Of a DNA stretch of 64,000 nucleotides, positions 25,386 through 34,454 are shown piece by piece. The stretch covers positions 3,423,147-3,487,146 of the forward strand of contig NZ_KI911563.1 in the NCBI RefSeq assembly GCF_000515335.1, written 5' to 3'. The notes under the pieces are model-generated. The model saw nothing but the letters and a program-made list of their open reading frames with translations, made no database searches and was not told where the DNA came from. The stretch's first letter is position 1. Each line of letters begins with the position of its first letter. The position numbers and the translations under genes were made by a program. This stretch comes from Cohnella panacarvi Gsoil 349 (GTDB taxonomy: Bacteria; Bacillota; Bacilli; Paenibacillales; Paenibacillaceae).

Positions 25386-26345
25386 TTGAACACGACGTTG
25401 AATCACGAAGAGATCGCTCATCAGCTTAAAGGCAGAGACTTTCTCGGACTTACCGATTATTCGCCGGAAGAAATCCGGTATTTGCTCGACTTCGCGATCG
25501 AGCTGAAGCGCAAACGCAAAGCCGGAGAAGTGTATCAGCCGCTTCTCGGCAAGACGCTCGGCATGATTTTCGAGAAATCGTCCACGCGTACGCGCGTATC
25601 CTTCGAAGTCGGAATGTTCCAGCTCGGCGGCCATGCGCTGTTCTTGAGCAAGAACGATATCCAGATGGGCCGAGGCGAGACGATCCGCGATACCGCGCAG
25701 ACGATGTCGCGTTACCTCGACGGCATCATCATCCGTACGTTCGGCCACCGCAACGTGATCGAATTGGCGCGCGGCGCGACGATCCCGGTCATCAACGCGC
25801 TGTCCGATCGCTCGCACCCTTGCCAAGCGCTCGCCGATTACCAGACGGTGCTCGAGATGAAGGGCCGTTTGGAAGGCTTGAAGATCGCCTACATCGGCGA
25901 CGGCAACAACATGAGCCACTCGCTCATGATGGGTGCGGCTAAACTGGGCATGCACTTCTCCAGCGCTTCTCCGGAAGGCTACGATCCGGCCGCGGAAGTC
26001 GTCAAGAGCTCCCGCGACGTCGCTTCGCAGACCGGCGGCCGCGTTGACATCGTTCGCGATCCTCGCGAAGCGGTAGAAGGCGCCGACATCGTCTATACGG
26101 ACGTATGGGCGAGCATGGGCTTCGAGGAAGAGCAGAAGGAACGCGAGAGAGCGTTCGGCAGCTTCCAGGTCAACGAGGAGCTGGTAGCGTCGGCGAAGTC
26201 CGATTACCTGTTCATGCACTGCCTGCCCGCCCATCGCGGCGAAGAGGTCAGCGAGGGCGTGATCGACGGCAAACACTCCGTTATTTTCGACGAGGCGGAA
26301 AACCGGCTGCACGCGCAGAAGGCGATCATGGCCGCGATTATGTAA
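25386..26345 (+). CDS. argF: Ornithine carbamoyltransferase
   Basis: This 319-residue enzyme makes citrulline from ornithine and carbamoyl phosphate. The carbamoyl-phosphate motif STRTR is near residue 65, HPCQ near 144 and the ornithine-binding HCLPAHRGEEV near 280. Translation starts at TTG, behind AAAAGAGGGAC; no ATG is near. Last gene of argCJBDF; no carAB genes follow. Confidence 0.95.
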   Translation: MNTTLNHEEIAHQLKGRDFLGLTDYSPEEIRYLLDFAIELKRKRKAGEVYQPLLGKTLGMIFEKSSTRTRVSFEVGMFQLGGHALFLSKNDIQMGRGETIRDTAQTMSRYLDGIIIRTFGHRNVIELARGATIPVINALSDRSHPCQALADYQTVLEMKGRLEGLKIAYIGDGNNMSHSLMMGAAKLGMHFSSASPEGYDPAAEVVKSSRDVASQTGGRVDIVRDPREAVEGADIVYTDVWASMGFEEEQKERERAFGSFQVNEELVASAKSDYLFMHCLPAHRGEEVSEGVIDGKHSVIFDEAENRLHAQKAIMAAIM

Positions 26346-26389
26346 GGCGTGCCGCGAGCGCTCGTCGTTTACACGGGCGCCCCTTAGCG

Positions 26390-26577
26390 GAAATAACAAC
26401 GGATTGATAGTTATTTCTGTGATTAATGACTAATTGGGTGAAATAACAGCCTATCGACAGTTGTTTCTCGCAATGATGTTCGGCAAGCGCAGATTAAGGG
26501 AAAATAACGGCATATCGTCGTTATTTTCGACAGATGCAATTGGAAGACCAGAAATAACTGCGAATGGTTGTTATTTA
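26390..26577 (+). repeat. Four small palindromic repeats (GAAATAAC ... GTTATTTC family), cluster 1
   Basis: Four 27-29 base units lie at 26390-26417, 26440-26467, 26500-26528 and 26551-26577. Each has arms GAAATAAC and GTTATTTC (8 bp; one with an added A-T pair, others with single changes) around an 11-12 base centre that often contains a CATATCG or GAATGG-like core. The starts are 50, 60 and 51 bases apart. They fill the 312-base gap between argF and argG and could form hairpins in RNA; none has a T-run typical of a terminator. Relatives lie after argH. Confidence 0.85.
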
Positions 26578-26657
26578 GGCTGGCGACTCGTTCGTCGGCT
26601 GTGACGATAGGCTGAGCAGTAATTATTTTATCGATATGAAGGAGCTTTAACGATCCC

Positions 26658-27902
26658 ATGGCTAAAGAAAAAATCGTATTGGCCTACTCCGGCGGTCTCG
26701 ACACCTCGGTCATTCTCACGTGGCTGAAGGAAACGTACGACGCCGAAATCATCACCTTCACCGCGGATATCGGCCAGAAGGAAGAACTGGACGGTCTCGA
26801 GGAGAAAGCGATCAAGACCGGCGCGTCCAAAGTATACATCGACGACCTGCGCGCGGAATTCGCCAAGGACTTCATCTATCCGATGTTCCAAGCCGGCGCT
26901 CTCTACGAAGGACAATACTTGCTCGGCACGTCGATCGCCCGCCCGCTTATCGCTAAGCGGATGGTGGAGATCGCGATCGCCGAAGGCGCAACCGCGATCG
27001 CGCACGGCGCGACGGGCAAAGGCAACGACCAGGTTCGGTTCGAGCTTACGGCCGCCGCTCTTACGCCGAACATCAAAGTCATCGCGCCATGGCGCGACGA
27101 GGCGTTCCGCGAAGCGTTCCCGGGACGCGCGGAAATGATCGCCTATGCCGAGAAGCACGGCATCAACGTGCAAGCTTCCGCGGCGAAGCCTTACTCGATG
27201 GACCGCAACCTGCTGCACATCAGCTTCGAGAGCGGCATGCTCGAGGACCCATGGTTCGACTCCAGCGCGGACGACGTGCAAGACATGTACGTGCTGAGCG
27301 TCTCCCCGGAGAAAGCGCCGGACCAAGCGGAATACGTAGAGCTCGACTTCGAAGCCGGCAATTGCGTTGCCGTTAACGGCGTCAAGCTTAGCCCGCTGGA
27401 AATCATGGAGAAGCTGAACGAGCTGGGCGGCAAGCACGGCATCGGACGCGTCGACATGGTGGAGAACCGCTTCGTCGGCATGAAGAGCCGCGGCGTGTAC
27501 GAAACGCCGGGCGGCAGCATTCTTTTCACCGCTCACCGCAAGATCGAATCCCTCACGATGGACCGCGAAGTGATGCACCTTCGCGACTCCCTCATATCGA
27601 AATATAGCTCGCTCGTGTACAACGGCTTCTGGTTCGCGCCTGAGCGACTTGCCATCCAAGCGCTCGTGAACGAAAGCCAGAAGAACGTATCCGGCACCGT
27701 ACGCCTTAAGCTGTACAAAGGCAACATCATGGCCGCCGGCCTGAAAAGCCCTGTCAGCTTGTACAATCCGCACATCGCCACGATGGAAGCGGACCCTACG
27801 CAAGCGTACGATCAAGGCGATGCCACCGGCTTCATCCGCTTGAACGCGCTGCGCTTGAAGGTATCTTCCGGCGTGAACGGCGCTTCGGGCATTAATGGAT
27901 AA
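26658..27902 (+). CDS. argG: Argininosuccinate synthase
   Basis: The 414-residue enzyme condenses citrulline and aspartate with ATP. The PP-loop [10 protein letters not shown] is at 8-17 and [13 protein letters not shown] near 117 is conserved. AAGGAG lies twelve bases before the ATG. No ARG box as clear as that of argC is visible directly upstream; the palindromic repeats occupy that space. Confidence 0.97.
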   Translation: MAKEKIVLAYSGGLDTSVILTWLKETYDAEIITFTADIGQKEELDGLEEKAIKTGASKVYIDDLRAEFAKDFIYPMFQAGALYEGQYLLGTSIARPLIAKRMVEIAIAEGATAIAHGATGKGNDQVRFELTAAALTPNIKVIAPWRDEAFREAFPGRAEMIAYAEKHGINVQASAAKPYSMDRNLLHISFESGMLEDPWFDSSADDVQDMYVLSVSPEKAPDQAEYVELDFEAGNCVAVNGVKLSPLEIMEKLNELGGKHGIGRVDMVENRFVGMKSRGVYETPGGSILFTAHRKIESLTMDREVMHLRDSLISKYSSLVYNGFWFAPERLAIQALVNESQKNVSGTVRLKLYKGNIMAAGLKSPVSLYNPHIATMEADPTQAYDQGDATGFIRLNALRLKVSSGVNGASGING

Positions 27903-28120
27903 GCACCACCAGAAAGGGAGAAGGGCCGCGAGGCCTGCCGAACCATCCTCCGCGGGCAGCGGGGCAATGCGGGAGGCACCTTCGCGGGACCGGCTCCCCT
28001 TTTGCCGTTTAACGGCTAAGGACGGCGACAGCCGTTTAAATACTCGTCCGAACCGGGTAATTCTCGCGAGGTAGCGGCAAGGGTTTTGCGTTGAAGGAAT
28101 AGAGAGGGGTAAACAAGGCA

Positions 28121-29536
28121 ATGAGCAAGCTGTGGGGCGGTAGATTTACGAAGCAAACCGACCAACTGGTCGAAGAATACACGGCGTCGATCACGTTCGA
28201 TAGAGAGCTGGCCGAGGAAGATATCCAAGGCAGCCTTGCGCACGTGACAATGCTCGGGAGATGCGGCATTCTTCCGGCGGAGGACGTCGAGAAGATCAAA
28301 GACGGACTACTGATCGTGCGTCAGCGGATTCTTCGCGGCGAGCATGCGTTCGTGGTCGCGGACGAAGACATTCATATGAGCATCGAGAGAGCGCTGATCG
28401 AAGAGATCGGACCGGTCGGCGGCAAGCTGCATACGGGACGCAGCCGTAACGACCAGGTCGCGACGGACATGCATCTGTACTTGCGCAAACGCGTCGTGGA
28501 GTTCGTCGAAATGCTGCGCAAGCTGCAGGAAGCGCTGATCGGACAGGCTAAGCAGAATCTCGATACGATCGTGCCGGGCTATACGCATTTGCAACGCGCC
28601 CAGCCGATACTGTTCGCGCATCATCTGATGGCGTACGTCTCCATGTTCGGACGCGATATCGAGCGACTGCAAGATAGCTACAAGCGTATCGACGCGTTGC
28701 CGCTCGGAGCGGGGGCGCTTGCGGGCACGACGTTCGCGATCGACCGCCAATTCACGGCGCAGCAGCTGAACTTCGGCCGAGTGTACGAGAACAGCCTGGA
28801 CGCCGTCAGCGACCGCGACTTCATCGTCGAATTTCTGGCGGGCGCCTCGCTGATTATGACGCACCTGTCCCGCTTGAGCGAAGAGTTGATCCTTTGGTCC
28901 TCGACCGAATTCCAGTTCGTCGAGCTGGACGATGCGTTCTGTACGGGATCGAGCATTATGCCGCAGAAGAAAAACCCTGACGTGCCCGAGCTCGTCCGCG
29001 GCAAAACAGGCCGCGTCTACGGCAACCTTGTCGGCCTGTTAACGGTGCTGAAGTCGTTGCCGCTCGCGTACAACAAGGATATGCAGGAAGACAAGGAAGG
29101 CATGTTCGACACGGTGAAGACGCTGCAAGGAGCGCTTCAGTTGTTCGCCTCGATGATCGAGACGATGAAGGTCCGCAAGGAGAACATGCGCCGCGCGGTC
29201 AACCAAGACTTCTCGAACGCGACCGACATCGCCGACTTCCTCGTGAACAAAGGGCTGCCGTTCCGCCAAGCTCATGAAGTCATCGGCAAGACGGTGCTTT
29301 ACTGCATCCAGCAAGGCAAATTCCTGCTCGATCTGACGCTGGACGAGTTCAAGCAGTTTTCGTCTTTGTTCGACGAGCGCATCTATGACGTGCTTCAGCC
29401 GGAAGCGGTCGTCAACGCGCGCAACGTCTACGGCGGCACCGCGACGCCGCAAGTCGAAGCCGCCATCGCACGCGCCGAAGCCGAGCTCGCCCGCACCGCC
29501 GCATGGACGGAAGAGTACGAAGCGAAGAGCAAATAA
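28121..29536 (+). CDS. argH: Argininosuccinate lyase
   Basis: This 471-residue enzyme splits argininosuccinate into arginine and fumarate. It begins with the typical KLWGGRF, and the fumarase/lyase signature [12 protein letters not shown] is near residues 276-287. A 218-base stretch separates it from argG; that stretch holds GC-rich inverted repeats but no gene or clear terminator, so argG and argH may be cotranscribed. GAGAGGGG is the ribosome site. Confidence 0.97.
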   Translation: MSKLWGGRFTKQTDQLVEEYTASITFDRELAEEDIQGSLAHVTMLGRCGILPAEDVEKIKDGLLIVRQRILRGEHAFVVADEDIHMSIERALIEEIGPVGGKLHTGRSRNDQVATDMHLYLRKRVVEFVEMLRKLQEALIGQAKQNLDTIVPGYTHLQRAQPILFAHHLMAYVSMFGRDIERLQDSYKRIDALPLGAGALAGTTFAIDRQFTAQQLNFGRVYENSLDAVSDRDFIVEFLAGASLIMTHLSRLSEELILWSSTEFQFVELDDAFCTGSSIMPQKKNPDVPELVRGKTGRVYGNLVGLLTVLKSLPLAYNKDMQEDKEGMFDTVKTLQGALQLFASMIETMKVRKENMRRAVNQDFSNATDIADFLVNKGLPFRQAHEVIGKTVLYCIQQGKFLLDLTLDEFKQFSSLFDERIYDVLQPEAVVNARNVYGGTATPQVEAAIARAEAELARTAAWTEEYEAKSK

Positions 29537-29555
29537 TATACCGACGTCCGCAAAA

Positions 29556-29745
29556 CGCAATAACAGCATATCGACAGATATTTTTGCGAAAAACCGTCAC
29601 AATGCAGAATTTACAACGAATCGTTAGTTATTGTCCGTTCTTCGTGTGGAATCAACCGAAATCCCGCCGAATAAATGCAAATGGTTGTTATTTCGCAGCG
29701 GTAGGCTAGTGGCGTTAGAAATAACTGCAAATCGTTGTTAATTTC
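29556..29745 (+). repeat. Palindromic repeats of the GAAATAAC/GTTATTTC family, cluster 2
   Basis: Degenerate copies of the units found before argG lie at 29556-29588, about 29613-29634, 29669-29694 and 29718-29745. The last two have the inner segments TGCAAATGGTT and TGCAAATCGTT, almost identical to the fourth unit of cluster 1. The clusters therefore belong to one dispersed family that sits in gaps of the arg region. Confidence 0.7.
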
Positions 29746-29753
29746 CGTCAAAT

Positions 29754-29795
29754 AAAAAGTCCCGCACGATGTGAGAGAATCGTGCGGGACTTTTT
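29754..29795. terminator. Bidirectional terminator between argH and the vanW-like gene
   Basis: A 17-base perfect inverted repeat (AAAAAGTCCCGCACGAT and its complement) with an 8-base loop gives T-runs on both strands, suiting the convergent genes. Confidence 0.95.
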
Positions 29796-29800
29796 GTATA

Positions 29801-31246
29801 TCACACCGGCTCGATCGGCCCCTCGTTCTTGCCCGGCAGCGGCGACGGTATGCCGTCATCGGCGGGAAGCAGGCGCGTGTCCTGCGGATTGACCGCGATC
29901 AGCGCGTCGGTCGCGCGGTACGTATCGCGCGACAGCTTGCGGCGTTCGACGACGGCGCCGTCCACGCGCTTAACGAGATAGGTTTCGACCACGAAGCCCG
30001 GCTCGCCTTTTTGTACCGTATCCTGTTTGCCCGGCTTCAGTTCATCGTTGGCGACGTATACCGTTTTGGGCGGATTGACTTTGAGTTGTTTGCGCTCGGT
30101 GCGATATTCGACATTGCTCGGAAGCGTACCGAAAAGCTTGATGGTCAGCTTCTTATCTTGCACGACGGTGCGGATAAGAAGCTGCTTGCCTGTCGAGTTG
30201 CGGAACTTGAAGTTGATGTAGCCTTCGGCGTACGTGGCGTCGAGTCCCGCTGGCAAGTAGTGCACGGCAAGGGAGTGATTCCGGCGTTCCACGATGTCGA
30301 GCCCGGCCAGGAGCGCCGCATTATACAGCGTGCTGGACACTTGGCAGATGCCGCCGCCGATGCCCGGCGTCAGCTTGCCCTTCAAGATGACCGGCGCTTC
30401 CTTCCAACCGTATTGTTCCTCCGCGAGCTTCACGATCTTATCGTAGTCGAACACTTCGTCAGGCATGAGCAACGTGTCGTTCAGCGCTTTCGCCGCAGCG
30501 GTTACGTTGTGCGATCTTCCCGCCCCGCTCGTCGTGAACGAGGTCGTGAACTCGGCGATCTTGCGTTCGATGCCTTCCTCCTTCAGCTTGTCGACCGTAA
30601 TCTCGGGAGCCGTCTCGATAGTCGGCAGCTGGAGTGGAAGAGGCTCCGCAGCAGCGTCGACGGCTAACGTGATAGGCTCGTATTGTCTCACTTGGTCGAA
30701 CATCCCCGTGACATCTATCGCGCGTCCGAGCGTCTCGGGCGTGTACACGACTTCGTCCTTGTCGTTAATCGCGCGTGATGCGTTTGCCGGCTGGCCGCTT
30801 ACGAGCGGACGCCAAGTTGTCCGGGCAACGGTCTCGAACCGGGCTTCGTCCCAAGTTACATTCATTGCGTAGTCGCCGCCGGCCGCGTTGCGCATCCGAA
30901 GTTGGGCACGTTCCAACCAGCCGATGTCGCGAAACCGTTCGATCGCGGCGATTCCCTCGGATACGTCGACGTTCATGCCGAGCTGCTTGAACGTCATCTT
31001 CGGAGCGCTTACCGCGCCTCCGTCTTTGCCGACTACGGAGACCGAGACGGCTTCCCATTCCGCCACGCGATTCCTGACCTGCTCCAACGCTTCCTCGGCA
31101 GGCAATCCCTCCAGCCGCAAACCGGCGACGGTAAAACCGTCCGGCAAGTTGTTTTTGCCGCCGTAGGCTATCGCTCCGCCGATCGTGATTCCGATCCCGA
31201 CCAGGAAGAACGACATCGCCGCGCTGACGATCCACCTCTTTTTCAT
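29801..31246 (-). CDS. VanW family protein with G5 domain
   Basis: From this ATG the protein has 481 residues: a basic start and one membrane anchor or signal segment (about 5-25), a peptidoglycan-binding-4-like region (about 30-200), the VanW domain (about 240-370, with TPGIGGGICQVSSTLYNAAL) and a C-terminal G5-like segment (about 385-450). Such proteins act at the cell surface and bind or modify the wall; their exact role is unknown and VanW itself is not required for glycopeptide resistance. AGAGAGGGA before 31246 chooses this start over an in-frame one at 31273. Confidence 0.9.
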   Translation of the reverse strand: MKKRWIVSAAMSFFLVGIGITIGGAIAYGGKNNLPDGFTVAGLRLEGLPAEEALEQVRNRVAEWEAVSVSVVGKDGGAVSAPKMTFKQLGMNVDVSEGIAAIERFRDIGWLERAQLRMRNAAGGDYAMNVTWDEARFETVARTTWRPLVSGQPANASRAINDKDEVVYTPETLGRAIDVTGMFDQVRQYEPITLAVDAAAEPLPLQLPTIETAPEITVDKLKEEGIERKIAEFTTSFTTSGAGRSHNVTAAAKALNDTLLMPDEVFDYDKIVKLAEEQYGWKEAPVILKGKLTPGIGGGICQVSSTLYNAALLAGLDIVERRNHSLAVHYLPAGLDATYAEGYINFKFRNSTGKQLLIRTVVQDKKLTIKLFGTLPSNVEYRTERKQLKVNPPKTVYVANDELKPGKQDTVQKGEPGFVVETYLVKRVDGAVVERRKLSRDTYRATDALIAVNPQDTRLLPADDGIPSPLPGKNEGPIEPV

Positions 31247-31507
31247 CCGCAATCCCTCTCTCGTTTCGACCAACCTGCTGACTGAGCGCTCGACGTAAAT
31301 CTCTACTCATATATACATAAACATCGGCGAATGGTTTTCCCATTTTATTAAAAAATTTTAAAAAAACAAAGAAAACGTTACGGCGCCTAGGGCTTAGCGT
31401 AATAACTCCGACAGGTTTCGCAAGAGGAAATATCGATTTAGAAAGGAATTTAGGCTATCATGTCGAAGTATCTTAAGTCTGAATCTTAACAGGAAGTGAT
31501 CCTAAAC

Positions 31508-32194
31508 GTGATTGATATGCAGGACATATGGAAGACCTATCCGGATGGAACGACCGCTCTGCAGGGAATTAACGTTGTGATCGACCGCAATGAATTCGTC
31601 TATATCGTCGGACCGTCCGGCGCAGGCAAATCCACGTTCATGAAATTGATCTACCGCGAGGAGGTACCGACCAAAGGTCAAATCTCCGTTAACGGATTCA
31701 ATATAGGCAAGCTCAAACACCGCAAAATCCCGTTCGTGCGTCGCAATATCGGCGTTATTTTCCAAGATTACAAGCTGCTTCCGAAGTTGTCCGCGTACGA
31801 GAACGTCGCGTTCGCCATGGAAGTCATCGAGACGCCGCGCCGCGTCATTCGCCGCCGCACGATGGAAGTGCTCGAGCTCGTCGGCCTGAAGCACAAAGCG
31901 AACAGCTTGCCGGCGCAATTGTCCGGGGGAGAACAGCAACGCGTCGCGATCGCCCGGGCGATCGTCAACAATCCGGCGGTAATCGTGGCGGACGAGCCTA
32001 CCGGGAACTTGGACCCCGAGACGTCCTGGGGCATTATGAAGCTGCTGGAGGAGATCAATTTCCGCGGAACGACGATCGTCATGGCCACCCACAACAAAGA
32101 GATCGTGAACACGCTCCGCAAGCGCGTTATCGCGATCGAGAGAGGCAGCATCGTGCGCGACGAGGTAAGGGGGGAATACGGTTATGAAATTTAG
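31508..32194 (+). CDS. ftsE: Cell division ATP-binding protein FtsE
   Basis: The 228-residue ABC ATPase pairs with FtsX and turns on cell wall hydrolases. Walker A is GPSGAGKST near 33-41, the signature LSGGEQQR near 137-144 and Walker B VIVADEPTGNLD follows. The start is GTG 31508, eight bases after AGGAAGTG; the GTG at 31496 overlaps that site. It overlaps ftsX by 11 bases. The 261-base gap to the divergent vanW-like gene is AT-rich and must hold promoters for both, but none is clear enough to call. Confidence 0.96.
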   Translation: MIDMQDIWKTYPDGTTALQGINVVIDRNEFVYIVGPSGAGKSTFMKLIYREEVPTKGQISVNGFNIGKLKHRKIPFVRRNIGVIFQDYKLLPKLSAYENVAFAMEVIETPRRVIRRRTMEVLELVGLKHKANSLPAQLSGGEQQRVAIARAIVNNPAVIVADEPTGNLDPETSWGIMKLLEEINFRGTTIVMATHNKEIVNTLRKRVIAIERGSIVRDEVRGEYGYEI

Positions 32195-33101
32195 CACCGT
32201 AGCCCGCCATTTTCGCGAAGGCTTCAAGAACGTCGGACGCAACGGCTGGATGTCCATCGCTTCGATCAGCTCGATCACCGTGTCCCTGTTCATTCTCGGC
32301 GTGTTCATGCTGCTGGCGCTGAACGTGAACAAAATCGCGGACCAGGTCGACAGCCAAGCCCAAATCAGCGTCTACCTGGAACTGGATACGAACAAGGCGA
32401 AAGCCGAAGAGATCGAGCGTTCGATCAAGCGTATTCCGGAAGTGAAGAACGTCGCCTTCGTAGATAAGTCGGAAGGCCTCAAACGTTTCAAAGAAAGCAT
32501 GGGAGAGAAGGGCAAGAAAGCGCTCGAAGGCTACGAGGAGGAAAACAATCCGCTGCCGGACATGTTCGAGGTCGACGCGTTCGATCCGCAGAAGATCGGT
32601 TTCGTCGCCAAGCAGATCGAGGCGTTTAACGAGACGGATCCCGAGAAATCGATCATGGAAGTGAAATACGGCAAAGAATCGATCGAGACGTTGTTCAAAA
32701 TCACGAACGCGATCCGCAACATCGGCTTGTTCATCGTCGTCGGTTTGGCGGTCATGGCGATGTTCCTGATCTCGACGACGATTAAGATGACGATTCTGGC
32801 GAGACGCCGGGAAATATCGATCATGAAGCTCGTCGGAGCGACGAACAGCTTCATCCGTTGGCCGTTCTTCATCGAAGGCGCGATTATCGGATTTGTCGGC
32901 TCTTTCCTAACGGCGTCAGTTCTGTTGTTCGGCTACGGCAAGATCATGAGCAAGACGAGCTCGACGATCGGACTGTATCAGATTAATTATTTGTCACTGC
33001 ACGAAGTAGGCTTCGTCGTCGGCGGCACGGTGATCGTGCTCGGTACGTTGCTTGGCGTGTGGGGAAGTACGATATCTGTTCGCAAGTATTTGAAAGTCTA
33101 A
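32184..33101 (+). CDS. ftsX: Cell division protein FtsX
   Basis: This 305-residue membrane partner of FtsE has a first segment at about 22-45, an extracellular domain (about 50-170), and three further segments (about 175-195, 225-250, 275-298), the usual FtsX topology. The extracellular domain binds a coiled-coil hydrolase, most likely the M23 protein encoded just downstream. AGGTAAGGGGG lies before the ATG inside ftsE. Confidence 0.96.
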   Translation: MKFSTVARHFREGFKNVGRNGWMSIASISSITVSLFILGVFMLLALNVNKIADQVDSQAQISVYLELDTNKAKAEEIERSIKRIPEVKNVAFVDKSEGLKRFKESMGEKGKKALEGYEEENNPLPDMFEVDAFDPQKIGFVAKQIEAFNETDPEKSIMEVKYGKESIETLFKITNAIRNIGLFIVVGLAVMAMFLISTTIKMTILARRREISIMKLVGATNSFIRWPFFIEGAIIGFVGSFLTASVLLFGYGKIMSKTSSTIGLYQINYLSLHEVGFVVGGTVIVLGTLLGVWGSTISVRKYLKV

Positions 33102-33152
33102 CTTAATCCGATAAGCCCGTTATCCGATAACCGGCGAATAAGGAGGATACTC

Positions 33153-34328
33153 GTGAGAAGGAAAATACTGCTGCTGCTGGCTTTTCTCGTGCTGGCGGCG
33201 ACGATCGAGAACCCAATGCGCAGCCAAGCGCTTACGCAAATGCAGAAGATCGACCAAGAGCTTAACGCGCTTAGGAAAGACATGGAAAAGGTGCAGAACA
33301 ATCAGAAGGCGGCGGAGAGCCAAGTCCACGTGCTGAACGGCAAGAAGGCCGCGACCAAAGAAGATATCGACAAGCTGAACGCCAGCATTCAGGAACTGCA
33401 GAAGAAGCTGAACGAGACGCAAGACAACCTCGATGCGGCGGAAGAGCAGGTTCGCGTTACCGCGCAACAGCTGGAAGACGCGATCAAACAGCGGGACCAT
33501 CGGGTCGAGTTGATGGATAACCGCGTCCGCATGGCTTATATGGCGGGACCGGCTTCGTTCCTCGACGTGCTTATGGACGTATCGGATCTTCCAGAGTTTC
33601 TGACGCGCATCGACCAAGTCGAAGCGATCGTGAATCAGGATAACGATATCGCCGAGCAAGCGCTGAAATATAAAGAAGCGGTCGAGCAGAAGAAGCAACA
33701 GGTCGAGGAAGAGCTGAAGAACGTAAAAGCTTTGTACGCGGAGCTGCAGACGAACAAGTCCAAGCTTGAAGCCAGCGAGCGGGATAAAGAAGCGATGCTC
33801 GCGAACATCGCCGAACAGATCGAAGAGATGGAAGAAATCAGCGAAGAAGCGGAAGCGCAGTTGAAGAAGTTCGCCAAGAAGTCGGCGGAGCTGCAAGCGA
33901 AGAAAAAGGCGCTTACGAATTACTATAAGGGCGGCAAGCTCGGCATGCCTCTTCGGGCCAGCTATACGCTGACGTCAAAGTTCGGCTATCGGATACACCC
34001 GATTTTCAAAACGAAGAAGCTTCATACCGGCATGGACATGGCGGCGCCGAAAGGAACGTCGATCTATGCGGCCGAATCCGGACGCGTCATCACCGCACGT
34101 TCGATGAGCGGATACGGCAACTGCGTCATCATCGATCACGGCGGCGGCTTATGGACCGTATACGGCCACATTATGCAAGGCGGCATCCTCGTCAAGGAAG
34201 GCGAAGAGGTGAAGCGCGGGCAATTGATCGCGAAGGTAGGCTCGACGGGAGATTCTACCGGCAATCATTTGCACTTCGAGGTCCGCAAAAACTCCGAGCC
34301 GACAGATCCAGCGCCATATTTGAAATAA
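33153..34328 (+). CDS. EnvC/PcsB-like murein hydrolase, M23 peptidase with coiled coil
   Basis: The 391-residue secreted protein has a signal peptide (about 1-27), a long coiled coil (about 28-255) and a C-terminal M23 (LytM) zinc peptidase domain (about 265-388). The zinc and catalytic residues are present: HTGMDMAAP, then HLHFEV near the end. It therefore looks like an active endopeptidase. The coiled coil and its place after ftsEX say it is controlled by FtsX. GTG start after AAGGAGG. Confidence 0.93.
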   Translation: MRRKILLLLAFLVLAATIENPMRSQALTQMQKIDQELNALRKDMEKVQNNQKAAESQVHVLNGKKAATKEDIDKLNASIQELQKKLNETQDNLDAAEEQVRVTAQQLEDAIKQRDHRVELMDNRVRMAYMAGPASFLDVLMDVSDLPEFLTRIDQVEAIVNQDNDIAEQALKYKEAVEQKKQQVEEELKNVKALYAELQTNKSKLEASERDKEAMLANIAEQIEEMEEISEEAEAQLKKFAKKSAELQAKKKALTNYYKGGKLGMPLRASYTLTSKFGYRIHPIFKTKKLHTGMDMAAPKGTSIYAAESGRVITARSMSGYGNCVIIDHGGGLWTVYGHIMQGGILVKEGEEVKRGQLIAKVGSTGDSTGNHLHFEVRKNSEPTDPAPYLK

Positions 34329-34343
34329 TGCAGCCGGTATAGA

Positions 34344-34384
34344 CAGCCGATCCCCCGACGCCACGGACGGGTCGGCTGTTTTTT
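34344..34384 (+). terminator. Terminator after the ftsEX-M23 operon
   Basis: Inverted repeat CAGCCGATCC / GGGTCGGCTG (one wobble) is followed by six T. Confidence 0.85.
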
Positions 34385-34454
34385 CACGCTACATGACGCA
34401 TGGAATTTGATATACTTGTAGGGATGAAGGCTGAACACTAGGGAGTGGGACAAC

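Noticed and set aside
26390-26577. CRISPR array
   Set aside because: Units are palindromic, imperfect and unevenly spaced, with no cas genes.
27903-28120. Regulatory RNA between argG and argH
   Set aside because: GC-rich inverted repeats are present but match no riboswitch or T-box features I can recognise.
29771-30667. 298-codon plus-strand frame opposite the VanW-like gene
   Set aside because: Its composition is Arg-rich and repetitive, and the opposite frame is a clear VanW/G5 protein with signal segment and ribosome site.
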